From Colocasia esculenta (taxonomy: Eukaryota > Streptophyta > Magnoliopsida > Alismatales > Araceae), in assembly GCA_014218235.1 (NCBI GenBank), contig CM024766.1, positions 51,921,359 to 51,985,358 of the forward strand: a stretch of DNA of 64,000 bases, written 5' to 3'. The translations under genes and the position numbers were made by a program. Of this stretch, positions 11,333-23,748 are shown piece after piece (positions within the stretch are counted from its first letter, which is position 1; every line of letters starts with the position of its first letter). Under the pieces are notes generated by a model. The model had not been told where the DNA came from. It saw nothing but the letters and a program-made list of their open reading frames with translations, and searched no databases.

Positions 11333-13178
11333 TGTAACGACCCAGAATCCGCATTACCGGTACCCGACCAATAACCCGAATTCTGACCCGCTAACCCACG
11401 AGACAAGCTCGGAAGGGTAAGAAAAGAATGTCCGAGAAGACTATATATAAAAAGATACACACCAAGGTACAATAAACATTCCACTATATGAAATATAACA
11501 TGTACAACTCAAGTCCTCAACAGGTACAGAGTACAGAAAGTACACAAAAGTACTACTCACGGCAGCTAGAGCGCACGCGCACCAGAGTGACTCGACTCGC
11601 CTGGAACAGGAGTCGACGACGCACCTGAAAGGGAAGGGAGTGAGTCTCACGAAAGAGAGACCCAGTAGGGAAACACAACCCCACCAGAAACAGTGCTAAA
11701 GTGCGGTAAGTAAAGACAGAAAGTAAATACACCTCGCACACAACTGAAACCAGTGACAACTACGCAGCTCCCTCAACAGGAGTGCGCTAGAACTGTAAAC
11801 CACGCGGCTCAGTAACATACACACACAACACAGTAAGTAGGACTCAGCTAGGGTCTGTAGCTCGGCGTCCCATCGCCACAGAGTCTCGCAAATCCAGCCA
11901 CGTGTGCACACTACAGACGCTCTCTCTAATGTCTGGTCCACGACCGGTTTTCCCCTACGCCCGACCTAGCGGTAGAGAAGGGGCTCCATGGAGACCGGCT
12001 CAAAACCACCACAAGGAGTACGCACAGAACGGAGATGCTCTCAATGCCCTGGCTCACCGGCGGAGGACCCCCCACACGCCAGTCATCTAGACGGAGTGGC
12101 ACCCACGTCTAGGTAGCACAACAGAAACAGCACGCGGTAACGCCACACGCGCACAACAGACGGAAACACAGTCACGTCTCAACACTGTCAACCCCCAGCA
12201 CACTCAGACAGAGCCACACTCAAATGTCTGGTGAACTGTGTCAACAGACAGACACCACAACACTGCTAAAGGCACACTGGGCACACAGACAGATTAACGG
12301 CAACATTGATTGCCGCCAACCCAAGATGTAGACGGCCTTCCCTTGTCGTTAACAACATATCAACGACAAAGGATCCTGTCGTTTACATCATACTTGATGA
12401 TATTAACGTCAACAGATGTGGACGTTAATATCCTCAGCTCCAGCAACCCTAGCAGCACCAGATCAACTAATCCGGGCCAAAACACCATATAAATACAAAA
12501 GGGAAGGAAGGAAACTCTTCCTCACAATCATACACATTGCTGGGAATCGGGAAAACCACAATCTGTCTCCCGGATTGTGCAAAATACCTAAAAATCCCAA
12601 CATGCTCAACCCAAACCCTAAAACGAAATTAACATGTAATTTACTCCAATTAAGCATGCTAATCCATCAGGGAGGGTTAAAGGGGTTAAGTCCCTACCTC
12701 TAAACGCCAAGAACAACCTCCAACAGACGCGAATCTCGGCGGAACCCCCCAAGCTATCCGCACGAAATATGCCGAAACGCCGCGATTCCCGCCCGAACTA
12801 TCGCCGCCGCACGCAACGAAGACCTTCCACGAACCCCCGTCAGTCACCAAGAGAAGTGGAACGAGACAGAAATCAAAGAAGATAAGGAGAGAAGGGAAGG
12901 AGAAAAGGAAAACCTGATCTCGGCCTGCCCTATTTGAACAGGCCGGATCAGTAGACGTCAAGATCCCTTGCCGCCTACTGAACCGCCACACAGTCGACGT
13001 CCAGATCGACAGCCGTTAAGTTCATAACAGCTAAACGTCAACCTTATCGACGTCAACGCACAGTCAACGTCCAACCCTTGGCCGCCAACCACAGGTAAAC
13101 GACAACACCCCTGCCGCCAACCTGACAGAACTCCACCAGACTCGACAAGGATCCGAGAAGAAAACCCGAAACGTTACA
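11333..13178 (-). repeat. Element D 3' LTR (1846 bp)
   Basis: In element sense it runs from TGTAACGTTT to GGTCGTTACA. It includes clusters of GACGTC, AACGTC and GCCGCCAA words at 12950-13095 and 12300-12430, and a conserved stem/CAGG module at 11621-11670. Confidence 0.95.
11621..11670 (-). promoter_or_regulatory. Conserved stem + CTCA + CAGGTG module in LTR D
   Basis: In element sense: CCCTACTGGGTCTCTC, then GTGAGACTCAC, pyrimidines and CAGGTGC. GTCTC and GAGAC can pair. It ends about 290 bp from the LTR 3' end. The second copy is at 18232-18281. E, F and G have the same arrangement. Its role (leader structure, splice acceptor or processing signal) is not known to me. Confidence 0.5.
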
Positions 13179-13192
13179 GCCCTCCCCCCTTA
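13179..13192 (-). other. Polypurine tract of element D
   Basis: TAAGGGGGGAGGGC in element sense abuts the 3' LTR. It is the plus-strand primer site. Confidence 0.85.
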
Positions 13193-13212
13193 GAGAATTT
13201 CGCCCCCGAAAT

Positions 13213-16200
13213 TCAAACAACGAAGGAAGAAGACTCACCAAAGAGGAACGGAAACTGCTCGCGCATCTCGTCCTCTCTCTCCCACGTCGACTCACCGCCT
13301 GAGTGCCGCTGCCACACAACACGAACCAATGGGATAGCCTTGTTCCTCAACCTCTGAACTCGGCGATCCTCAATGTGCAACGGAAACTCTGGCACTGACA
13401 ACACAGGAGTCACCTCTGACCACTCTGAACTCGGGAGAACGTGAGACTCGTCAGCAAGGTACCTCCGCAGCATCGACACGTGGAACACGTCGTGAACTGC
13501 TGCCAACTCTGACGGAAGCTCAAGCCTGTACGCCAAACCACCGACACGCTCAGAAATGGTGAAGGGCCCAATAAAGCGGGGACTCAACTTCCCACGCCTA
13601 CCGAACCTCATCACCCCCTTCATAGGGGACACAAGAACAAACACCTGGTCCCCTACCTCAAACTCGAGCGATCGCCTACGCTGATCTGCGTAACTCTTCT
13701 GCCGACTCTGCGCTGACACAAGCCTCTGCCTCACCAGCTGCACCACCTCAACTGCCTGCTGCACCAACTCTGGTCTCGTGACAACACGCTCACCAACCTC
13801 GAACCAGTCAAGAGGAGAGCGACACGGTCACCCGTACAAGACCTCGTAAGGTGCCATGCCGATACTAGAGTGATAGCTGTTGTTATATGCGAACTCGACC
13901 AACGGTAAGTGAGCTGTCCATGACCCCTGCCACTCCAGACAACAAGCTCTAAGCATGTCCTCCAAAGTCTGGATGGTCCGCTCTGACTGACCATCTGACT
14001 GTGGGTGGTAGGCGGAACTGAAAGCCAACTCTGTCCCCAAAGCCCTCTGGAAACTGCGCCAGAACCCAGAAGTGAAGTGAGGATCCCTATCTGACACAAT
14101 AGAGATCGGCACTCCGTGCAAAGGAACAATCCGCTCTACGTACAACGTAGCCAACCTACTCACACCCCAACTAGTCTTGACAGGCAAGAATCTGGCAGTC
14201 TTCGTCAATCTGTCCACAAGAACCCAAATGCTGTCAAAACCTCCAGCTGACCTCGGCAAACCACACACAAAGTCGGTCGTCACATGGTCCCACTTCCAAA
14301 CTGGAATCTCTAACGGCTGCACAAGTCCACCTGGACGCTGGTGCTCGGCCTTCACCTGCTGACAGACCAAACACCTCGCAACAAAAGCCGCTATGTCTCT
14401 CTTCATCCCAGGCCACCAAAACTGTCGCCTCAACCTGTGGTACATCTTGGTAGACCCTGGATGAATCGAGTACCTGGAACCATGTGCCTCCTGCAACACT
14501 GCTCTCCTGACAGACTCCTCAACAGGAACATAGAGTCTGTCCCGGAACCTAACAGTCCCGTCCTCACAAAGCTCAACCTCTGGAAGGAGAAGCACTCTGA
14601 ACAACTCGGGATCCGCCTGCTGTGCCTCAACAATCTGCCTCACTATGGCGGGAGCCGCCAACAAACTGCCCAGCACACAACGCTGACGACTGGAAGAAAC
14701 TCTGAAGGACCCCTCTGCCGCAGACTGCCACAACTGCCACTCTCGAAGCATCAGATGACTCATCTGTGCCTTCCTACTCAAGGCATCTGCGACCACATTC
14801 GCCTTTCCAGGCTGATACTCTATGCATAAATCATAATCCTTCAGATACTCCATCCAACGACGCTGCCTCATGTTCAGATCCCGCTGAGAAAACACATATC
14901 TCAGACTCTGGTGGTCGGTACGAACAACAAACCTCACTCCGTACAGGTAGTGACGCCACAGCCTCAACGCAAACACTACAGCTGCAAGCTCTAGGTCGTG
15001 GGTCGGGTAACTCACCTCGTGGGGCTTAAGCTGGCGAGACGCATAAGCCACCACTCGGCCCTCCTGCATCAGGACCGCTCCCAGACCAACACCTGAAGCA
15101 TCTGTGCAAACCTCAAAGCCCTCCTCACCTGAAGGTAGCACAAGAACTGGCGCCGACGTAAGCAGCCGCTTCAACTCCATGAAGCTCTGCTCACACTGGT
15201 CCGACCACACAAACGAAACTCCCTTCCTCGTCAACCGAGTCAAGGGCGCTGCAACCTGCGAAAAGTCCCGCACAAACCTGCGGTAGTAACCTGCCAAACC
15301 AAGGAAACTACGCACCTCTGACACTGACCTGGGGCTCTCCCACTGCAAAACTGCCTCGACCTTCTCCGGATCCATAGAAACTCCCTCACCTGAGATCACG
15401 TGTCCCAAGAAGTGAACCTGCTGTAGCCAAAACTCACACTTGCCAAGTTTGGCATACAACTGGTGCTCACGTAATGTCTGTAACACGATCCTCAGGTGCT
15501 CGGCGTGCTCCTCCTCCGACACGGAGTACACCAGGATGTCGTCAACAAACACTACGACAAACTGGTCCAACACCCGATGCATCAGATCCATGAAGGCCGC
15601 TGGTGCATTGGTGAGCCCAAACGGCATCACCAAGAACTCAAAGTGCCCGTACCTGGTCTGGAAAGCAGTCCTCTCAACGTCAGAGTCTCTAATCCGCAAC
15701 TGATAGTAGCCCGACCGCAAGTCAATCCGAGAGAAGACTCGAGCTGACTGAAGCTGATCGAAGAGATCGTCAATCCTAGGCAAAGGATACCTATTCTTGA
15801 CGGTCACTTGGTTCAACTTCCGGTAATCTATACACAACCTCAGGCTACCATCCTTCTTCCGGACAAACAGAACAGGTGAACCCTAAGGAGAAAAGCTAGG
15901 ACGGATATGGCCCTTCTCCAATAGCTCCACTAACTGCCTCTTCAGCTCTCTCAACTCTGCTGGTGCCATACGGTACGGCGGCTCAGAAAACGGTGTTGTG
16001 CCAGGAACTAACTCAATAGAGAACTCTATCTCTCTCTCTGGCGGCAGACCAGGTAACTCATCCGGAAAAACATCCGGGAACTCACACACCACGGGAATGT
16101 CCCCCACTCCCGACACAACCTGGTCAAGGGAAACTGCCGAAACCAGAAAACCCTGACAACCCGAAGCAAGCAACCTCGATGCCCTCAAAGCAGAAACTAA

Positions 16201-17793
16201 AAAGCGAGAAGTAGAAGGTACAATACCCTGGAAGTAGAACCCCTCTCCCCCGGGTATCTGTAGGTGCACCCTCTTCTTCTGGCAATCTACCATTGCGCTG
16301 TACCGCTCCAACCAATCCATCCCCAGAATAATATCATAGTCCTGCAACTGCAAAGCAAACAAACGGGCCGACAAACACTGACCCTGAAACCACACTGGAG
16401 CCTCCCGGAGACAGTAGGACGTAAGGGCATAGTCCCCTGTCGGCAACTCCACAACCAACTCTGCGGACTCTTCCGAACTCAGCTCACCAAGGGAGTCTAA
16501 AAACTCCTCAGACACAAACGAGTGAGAAGCACCGGAATCGAACAAAACTCTGGCTGCAAAACCAAAAACAGTAACGGTACCTTCCACTAGCTGTGACGCC
16601 TCCATGTCCGCACGAGTCAAGTGGGTAACACGGCCTCTACCTCTCGACCCACCAGAACCTCCAGTCTGCTGACGCTGCTGCACAGGAACCTGCTGCTGCT
16701 GCTGCGGTGCTCGAGGTAACAACGGACAATCTCGCGCCATGTGACCCACCTGGTCACACCGGTAACACTGTCCAGCAAAAGAACGCTGGACCTGCTGCAC
16801 AGACTGCCCAACTGGCTGCTGAACACTCCCAACCGATTGCTGCCTCTGCTCTGCCTGCCTACGGTCCCGCCGAAACTTCTTCCGAGATCCCGACCTCGCT
16901 GACGTCCCTGCAAAAGTGGACGCGTAGGGGGTCGTGACCCTCGGAGTCGCCTGAGTAACACCCTGCTGCTGCCGTGGCTGAACTGAAAACACCTGCGCCT
17001 GAACCTCCGTGCTCTGACCAAGGGTCCGCAACGTGTCAGCCTCCAAAGCCGCTGCAGTCTGATAGGCCGCGTCTAGGTCAGTGACGCGCGCAACTATCAG
17101 TGCCTGCCTGAGCTCCGGCCTCAGGCCCCTCACGAACTGCTGAGTCCTCAAACTCTCATCCGCCATGATCTGCGGAGCATAGCGTCCAAGCTCCACAAAT
17201 CTGGCCCGGTACTGCACCACTGAAGAGTCCCTCTGCTGCAAGTCCAGAAACTGGTACAACCGCTCCGTACGGACGTACGTAGGACAGAAGGCCCTCTCAA
17301 ACGAAGCGACAAACTCCTCCCACGGAATCTGCCGAAGAGAACGAGATCGAAAAGTAGTCTCCCACTCAGAAGACCACCACACCAGCGCCTGCGCCTGCAA
17401 CTGGTAGCTAGCCAACAACACTCGCTCCTCGGGAACACACTCCATGGAACGGAAGGTCCGCTCCACGGCATCCAACCACGCACGAGCCGTGTCTGGATCT
17501 GGCTGTCCCGTAAACTGAGGAGGGTGGAACTGCAAAAACTCCCTCAGCACCCTCCCAGTACCTCCCTGAGGTGCCGGCACATCACGGTGCTGAGTCGCAA
17601 GCTGAGCCATCCCCTCAAAGAACCGGGCCCAGTCAAACCCCTGAGCTGCCTGAGGAGGTGGTGGTGGCGAAACAACACCACTGTGTGCGTCCTGGGGCAA
17701 GGGCTGTGTCTGCTGAGGTGGCGGGGCATCTCCAGCCTCCTGCTGAGTCGCCTGCTCAGCCACTCTCTCCGCAGGACGTCGCCTAGGCGCCAT
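13213..17793 (-). pseudogene. Element D gag-pol polyprotein with two internal stop codons
   Basis: A single frame of 1527 codons starting at the ATG of MAPRRRPAER. The order is: retrotransposon Gag (residues about 80-290), CCHC knuckle CYRCDQVGHMARDC (about 340), aspartic protease DSGASHSF (about 418), RT with LCIDYRKLNQ and VVFVDDIL (about 655-760), RNase H with CTDASGVGLGAVL (about 895), integrase HHCC zinc finger and catalytic core with TTDFV and SDRDPHF (about 1100-1300), and a C-terminal chromodomain-like end. Stops are TAG at 15883-15885, where a Trp (SPWGSP) is usual in the family, and TGA at 13828-13830, where Arg is expected (YGR). Both fit G-to-A/C-to-T changes. No frameshift was found, so the copy died recently. 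Confidence 0.95.
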
Positions 17794-17926
17794 AGACTAC
17801 ACACAAGGCAAGCACACACACAACGCATTAACACACTAACTAACTCTGGGCATAAAGCTGCTACTGTACTCTTATACTCTGAGTCTCCATGATGGGTATT
17901 TTCTTATATATATCTCGTCGGAACAA

Positions 17927-17939
17927 GGCTCTGATACCA
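17927..17939 (-). other. Primer-binding site of element D (initiator Met tRNA)
   Basis: TGGTATCAGAGCC in element sense, two bases inside the 5' LTR, complementary to the 3' end of plant initiator-Met tRNA. Confidence 0.9.
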
Positions 17940-17941
17940 GC

Positions 17942-19790
17942 TGTAACGACCTAGAATCCGCATTACCGGTACCCGACCAGTAACCCGAATTCTGACCCGC
18001 TAACCCACGAGACAAGCTCGGAAGGGTAAGAAAAGAACGTCCGAGAAGACTATATATAAAAAGATACACACCAAGGTACAATAAACATTCCACTATATGA
18101 AATATAACATGTACAACTCAGAGTCCTCAACAGGTACAGAGTACAGAAAGTACACAAAAAGTACTACTCACGGCAGCTAGAGCGCACGCGCACCAGAGTG
18201 ACTCGACTCGCCTGGAACAGGAGTCGACGACGCACCTGAAAGGGAAGGGAGTGAGTCTCACGAAAGAGAGACCCAGTAGGGAAACACAACCCCACCGGAA
18301 ACAGTGCTAAAGTGCGGTAAGTAAAGACAGAAAGTAAATACACCTCGCACACAACTGAAACCAGTGACAACTACGCAGCTCCCTCAACAGGAGTGCGCTA
18401 GAACTGTAAACCACGCGGCTCAGTAACATACACACACACAACACAGTAAGTAGGACTCAGCTAGGGTCTGTAGCTCGGCGTCCCGTCGCCACAGAGTCTC
18501 GCAAACCCAGCCACGTGTGCACACTACAGACGCTCTCTCTAACGTCTGGTCCACGACCGGTTTTCCCCTACGCCCGACCTAGCGGTAGAGAAGGGGCTCC
18601 ACGGAGACCGGCTCAAAACCACCACAAGGAGTACGCACAGAACGGAGATGCTCTCAACGCCCTGGCTCACCGGCGGAGGACCCCCCACACACCAGTCATC
18701 TAGACGGAGTGGCACCCACATCTAGGTAGCACGACAGAAACAGCACGCGGTAACGCCACATGCGCACAACAGACGGAAACACAGTCATGTCTCAACACTG
18801 TCAACCCCCAGCTCACTCAAACAGAGCCACACTCAAATGTTTGGTGAACTGTGTCAACAGACAGACACCACAACACTGCTAAAGGCACGCTGGGCACACA
18901 GACAGATTAACGGCAACATCGATTGCCGCCAACCCAAGATGTAGACGGCCTTCCCTTGTCGTTAACAACATATCAACGACAAAGGATCCTGTCGTTTACA
19001 TCATACCTGATGATATTAACGTCAACAGATGTGGACGTTAATATCCTCAGCTCCAGCAACCCTAGCGGCACCAGATCAACTAATCCGGGCCAAAACACCA
19101 TATAAATACAAAAGGGAAGGAAGGAAACTCTTCCTCACAATCATACACATTGCTGGGAATCGGGAAAACCACAATCTGTCACCCGGATTGTGCAAAATAC
19201 CTAAAAATCCCAACATGCTCAACCCAAACCCTAAAACGAAATTAACATGTAATTTACTCTAATTAAGCATGCTAATCCATCAGGGAGGGTTAAAGGGGTT
19301 AAGTCCCTACCTCTAAACGCCAAGAACAACCTCCAACAGACGCGAATCTCGGCGGAACCCCCCAAGCTATCCGCACGAAATACGCCGAAACGCCGCGATT
19401 CCCGCCCGAACTATCGCCACCGCACGCAACGAAGACCTTCCACGAACCCCCGTCAGTCACCAGGAGAAGTGGAACGAGACAGAAATCAAAGAAGATAAGG
19501 AGAGAAGGGAAGGAGAAAAGGAAAACCTGATCTCGGCCTGCCTATTTGAACAGGCCGGATCAGTAGACGTCAAGATCCCTTGCCGCCTACTGAACCGCCA
19601 CACAGTCGACGTCCAGATCGACAGCCGTTAAGTTCATAACAACTAAACGTCAACCTTATCGACGTCAACGCACAGTCAACGTCCAACCCTTGGCCACCAA
19701 CCACAGGTAAACGACAACACCCCTGCCGTCAACCCGACAGAACTCCACCAGACTCGACAAGGATCCGAGAAGAAAACCCGAAACGTTACA
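17942..19790 (-). repeat. Element D 5' LTR (1849 bp)
   Basis: Nearly identical to 11333-13178, including the word clusters and the stem/CAGG module (18232-18281). Differences are mostly C/T and G/A, many at CpG, as expected in methylated repeats. Confidence 0.95.
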
Positions 19791-21383
19791 GGAAGCATGG
19801 CGAGTAATAAGCTGCCAAGCTTTGACTTCCTGCTCTTCAAAAAGATCTCTAAAGACACCCCAACTAATATCATATGATGGCCCCATCTCTGGATTGAGTC
19901 TCTTAATGTGGAGTAGCCTCTGCTCTTCAATGAATTTAGTGTACTCCTAAGTACTGAGTGTTGATTTGTAGAGTCCAGCAGTCCCAAAACTGGCATGCTG
20001 AAGGAATTTATCAAGGGAGATAGGATAGTGAAGCTTGTGAGTAGACAAATCCTTCTGCAGAGCGACATAAACCTTGTATCTTTCAATCCAGATTGAATAA
20101 GGATCTGAGACCAGGTTGATGGAGTTGAGATCTATGATCTGCTCGGGAGTGAGAGTCAACTGATTTAACTGAGATAAGGAAGAATTCATCTTCTCAAGCT
20201 GAAGGGCTGACTCATGATAGACTCTACACCAGTCAGAGTTGACAAATCTTTCAGATTCTGCTAGTAGTGGAGCTAAAACAGAAGACTTGATGAAACCTCT
20301 TTGGTATTCTCTTAACAAGAATCGGTGAAAAGCAAGAGGAGCTCCCCTCTGAACAAAAATCATTGCCATAACTCTGGCAAATCTCTCAAAGATGATAGGA
20401 CCCACATCAGAGTCCATAAGAAGAAAGTGTAACTTAGGGAGGAAAACAACCTCAGGCATCTTTAAAGTTGCAAAGTCAACCAGAAGAGCTGAGCAATGGC
20501 TGCCCTGAACTTGCCAAGCTAAACTTCTGGAAGGCGATTTATAGAACAATAGTCTTGGTACATCTCAAAATGCCTAATCAGTTTGATCTCCTTCTGAATG
20601 AAGGGACCCCATGTTGATCTGTGCAGACAGACAAACCACTCAGACAAGGTGAGAGGGTGGTCTGAGGGTGGAAAAATGTTGGCCCTGACAACCTCAAATT
20701 TTCTGTAGACAGCTTTATTAGCCTTGGCCCACTGATCCTCAGTCTTGGACTCGACTAAGGAAAGGATTTTTTATTGGCCAGGCTTAGGGATAAGAGAAAT
20801 AGGAAGAATGATATTGAGATGTTCAGATGGATTAAGGTAAGGAAGACCAAAAGTGGCATCAAAGGTGAACTTTTGGAGATATTCAGAATAAAGAGTTTTT
20901 CTTCTGTGGACAACAGAAAGAGAGTACCATAGAGTAGGAAAGAGAACTTGAGATGAAGGAAAAACAAGTTCTTTAGAGGTCTTCCTTTTCTTGGAGGCAG
21001 GACTGGAAGAAGGCTGAGATTCAGTTCTGTGAATGTGGGCAGAGACAGAAAGAACTGTGTGGAGGATGGCTTCTTCAAACTCATCCATGATGTCTTGCAC
21101 AGTATGGCGAATGATACTGACACCCTCAGGAATGAGAGTGATGAAAGATGGTGGAGTAGGTGGATGAAGAGGGGCAAAAGATAAATGGGGAGGAGGTTGA
21201 GTAGATGGTCTAGCAGAGGAGGGACCAGTAGAAGAAGCACCATAAGAGGAGGCAGGAGGTGCCTCAGAAGTTGGAGGAGGAATGGAAGAGGAAGGTATAG
21301 GGGAAGAAGAGGAGGCAACAGGGAAAGGAGTAGGGGAAGAAATGTATTTTGGAAGGGGTTTCTTGGAAGGTTCAAGAGTAGGT
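19791..21383 (-). pseudogene. Element C ORF3, middle and C-terminal domain
   Basis: This is the part of C's ORF3 between the insertions of D and B. Next to B it is an open Ser/Pro-rich linker, then MDEFEEAILHTVL, a basic motif SKKRKTSK, FPTLWYSL and the conserved C-terminal domain with VDFATLKMPEVVFLPKLHFLLMD and IIFERFARVMA (about 20345-20485). A TAA at 20771-20773 and further stops break the frame. Colinear with B 23749-25400 and A 5200-6742. Confidence 0.82.
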
Positions 21384-21675
21384 TGTTGCCCAGTTGACGA
21401 GCCCAGAGGGGGGGGGGTGAATGGGTCTTTAAAAAATTAATCTAGAAGATACCTGTAACCAAAAATATTCACACAAACGTTTTTCGAAGTAGGTTAGTGA
21501 CTGTTAGTTTAAATATCAAACGCACAAAGAAGATTATCACATAACACAAGGTTTATCCTGGTTCGGACCTCCTTTCCTTAGGAGTCCTACGTCCAGTCCC
21601 TGAGCAACAACTCAGGATTTCACTATCAAGGGTACTATCTCCCTCACGGATCCTTACACCCAGCCACAACCGGTC

Positions 21676-21830
21676 TTCCTTCAACCTGAAGGGAAAGACA
21701 CCCTGGATACCACCAGGTCTTCCTTCACACCCGAAGGGAACAACACCCTGGATACCACCAGGTCTTCCTTCACAACCGAAGGGAATAACACCCTGGATAC
21801 CACCAGGTCTTCCTTCACAACCGAAGGGAA
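21676..21830 (-). other. Four tandem leader stem-loops in LTR B
   Basis: Stem-loops at 21676-21695, 21720-21740, 21765-21785 and 21810-21830 have the A-type stem TTCC(C)TTC/GAAGGAA. The repeat unit is 45 bp. The copy in the 5' LTR is at about 32933-33088. An open frame through it gives a 15-residue peptide repeat, which I regard as a by-product of the 45-bp period. Confidence 0.7.
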
Positions 21831-22549
21831 CAACACAAAGAGCATAAAATGAAATTCAAGCCCCTAGATCAAGCTTTTGACAAGCAAGGATCTGAAGCAA
21901 CTAGAACTGAGAGGAAGAAGGTTAAGCTAAGCACACTCTCAGAACTACACAGGCTCTCGCAAGATTTTCACAAACTAGTGGAGAGCAAAAGAGCAAAAAC
22001 TAAGAGGAATGAAGTTCTTTGCTCTAGACTTCCTTCAGAAGAATTTGAATGCTTGAAAATATTCGTTGTTATTTCTTCTGTTCTTCTTACTTGTATTTAT
22101 ATCTTCAATTTGAAATCTAGACGTTGAAGAGTCCGTTGTCTCTCTTTTGAGTAGTCGTTACACTGAATGACATCTGGAGTCTTGGAAGCTTCATGTCAAC
22201 AGTCTTTTGATTACTTGAGAACGCAAAGAGATGAGATCATCAAAGATATCCGTTGGCTTCTATTTGTTTAACGTTGTACCATGAAGCTAGTTCAGAAGTC
22301 TGCACAAATGTCAATCTCAAATAGCAGACAGATAAGCTGTCTCTGATGTCAGTCAACGTCAGTAGCAATAGACATGAAAATAGTAATGCTAAATAACTTA
22401 AGTCTAAAGGACGTTATCAGAGTAGGCACGATAAAGGATGATATGGTCTACATGCATGCAGAGATATGTTCAGATCTCATAAATGCAAGAGCGTCAGAGA
22501 GATGTCTACGTGGACTTTGACTAGTCAACACTTTTAAGATGAATAAGAT

Positions 22550-23400
22550 ATCAAGATATGAAATCGATGACTATATGACTTATGAAATCGTTATGAGTCA
22601 TAGCAAATCGTTAAGTGACAGAAGATATATTATGAACAATTTTCACAAAGCAAATCATTATGAACACTTATCAAGTCGTTATAGAGAGCAAGTCGTTACG
22701 AGTTCTAAAGAAATCGTTATGATAACTTATGAAATCGTTGTGCAAGACAAATCGTTATAAGCATCAAGGAAATCGATGTGATTACTTACCAAATCGTTGT
22801 GGTAAGCAAATCGTTATGAACAATGCAGAAATCGTTATGAACAATACAGAAATCGTTATGAGTTCTATAGAAATCGATGTGATCACTTACCAAATTGTTG
22901 TGGTAAGCAAATCGTTATGAACAATACATAAATCGTTATGAACAATACAGAAATCGTTATGAGTTCTATAGAAATCGATGTGATCACTTAGGAAATCGTT
23001 GTGACGAGCAAATCGTTATGAGGTCTTAAGAAATCGTTATGACAACTTAAGAAATCATTATAGCGAGCAAGTCGTTGCGGGTTCTAAAGAAATCGTTATG
23101 ATAACTTATGAAGTCTTTATAGCTAGCAAGTCGTTGCGGGTTCTAAAGAAATCGTTATGACAACTTAAGAAATCGTTGCGACGATCAAATCGTTGCGCGG
23201 TCTTAAGGAATCGTTACGATGACTTACAGAATCGTTATGAGATCGACTTGTTTAAACAACATGACTTTTCAGTCTTTATCAGAAAATCGTTGTGATTACT
23301 TATAGAATCGTTACGGCATCGATTTGTTTGAAACAACATGCCTTTTTGGCCAGAAGGGAAATCGTTATGATAATTCTACTGAAATCGATATGGACTTATA
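22550..23400 (-). repeat. AAATCGTTATGA word array in 3' LTR B
   Basis: On the + strand, AAATCGTTATGA and AAATCGATGTGA recur. Between about 22780 and 22980 the steps are 21, 21, 21, 21 and 17 bp, giving a 101-bp higher-order period. The 5' LTR copy is at 33810-34650. Confidence 0.9.
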
Positions 23401-23578
23401 GAAATATCATGTTGAAGAGATTAAGGCTTCAGAAAAGTAATGCATACCTTTATTGGCTTGTTTGACCTTGGTATTTTTCCTGTACTTAGGACTTATGAAT
23501 TATTCATTAGTTATAATTGATAAACTCTTGTTTGGTTTTGTTAATCATCAAAATATATAGATAACAGACTGATCATCA

Positions 23579-23686
23579 ATCTCCCCCTTTTTGGTGATGA
23601 CAAAACTGAACAATAAGTATGGATGAAAAAATAAATTTGAAAATGCATATAGATGTTTTAGACATAAGTTTTTCTCCCCCTTTTTG
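23579..23686 (-). other. Duplicated polypurine tract of element B
   Basis: CTCCCCCTTTTTGGTGATGAC at 23581 next to the LTR and CTCCCCCTTTTTGTCATTAAG at about 23674 (+ strand view). They are homologous to those of A and C. Confidence 0.88.
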
Positions 23687-23748
23687 TCATTAAGCAAAAA
23701 AATAATCTGAGACAAAGACAGGATAAGAAATATATGAAGTGAACTTTA

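Larger units (their letters stand above)
11333..19790 (-). mobile_element. Element D: full-length Ty3/gypsy chromovirus-like retrotransposon
   Basis: A complete 8458-bp element with LTRs at 11333-13178 and 17942-19790, a primer-binding site, a polypurine tract, one gag-pol frame and a perfect GGAAG duplication. The C-terminal chromodomain-like segment and the integrase motifs suggest a chromovirus, probably of the Tekay/Del type. The two LTRs differ by about 30 positions by eye (under 2%), nearly all transitions, so insertion is fairly recent. It lies in ORF3 of C. Only two stop codons break gag-pol. Confidence 0.95.
21384..23578 (-). repeat. Element B 3' LTR (2195 bp)
   Basis: It ends (element sense) in CTGGGCAACA and starts TGATGATCAG next to the polypurine tract. 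Contents are the stem-loops (21676-21830), the TATA region (22093-22104) and the word array (22550-23400), in the same order as in A. Confidence 0.95.

Noticed and set aside
14177..15747. Open frames on the + strand within element D
   Set aside because: They are antisense shadows of the gag-pol frame, with no motif of their own.
17921..17939. Possible tRNA fragment
   Set aside because: It is the primer-binding site complementary to a tRNA 3' end; no cloverleaf is present here or at the other such sites.
22550..23400. Evenly spaced short repeats resembling a CRISPR array
   Set aside because: The genome is a plant's, the repeats are degenerate words within an LTR, spacers are not unique and there are no cas genes.
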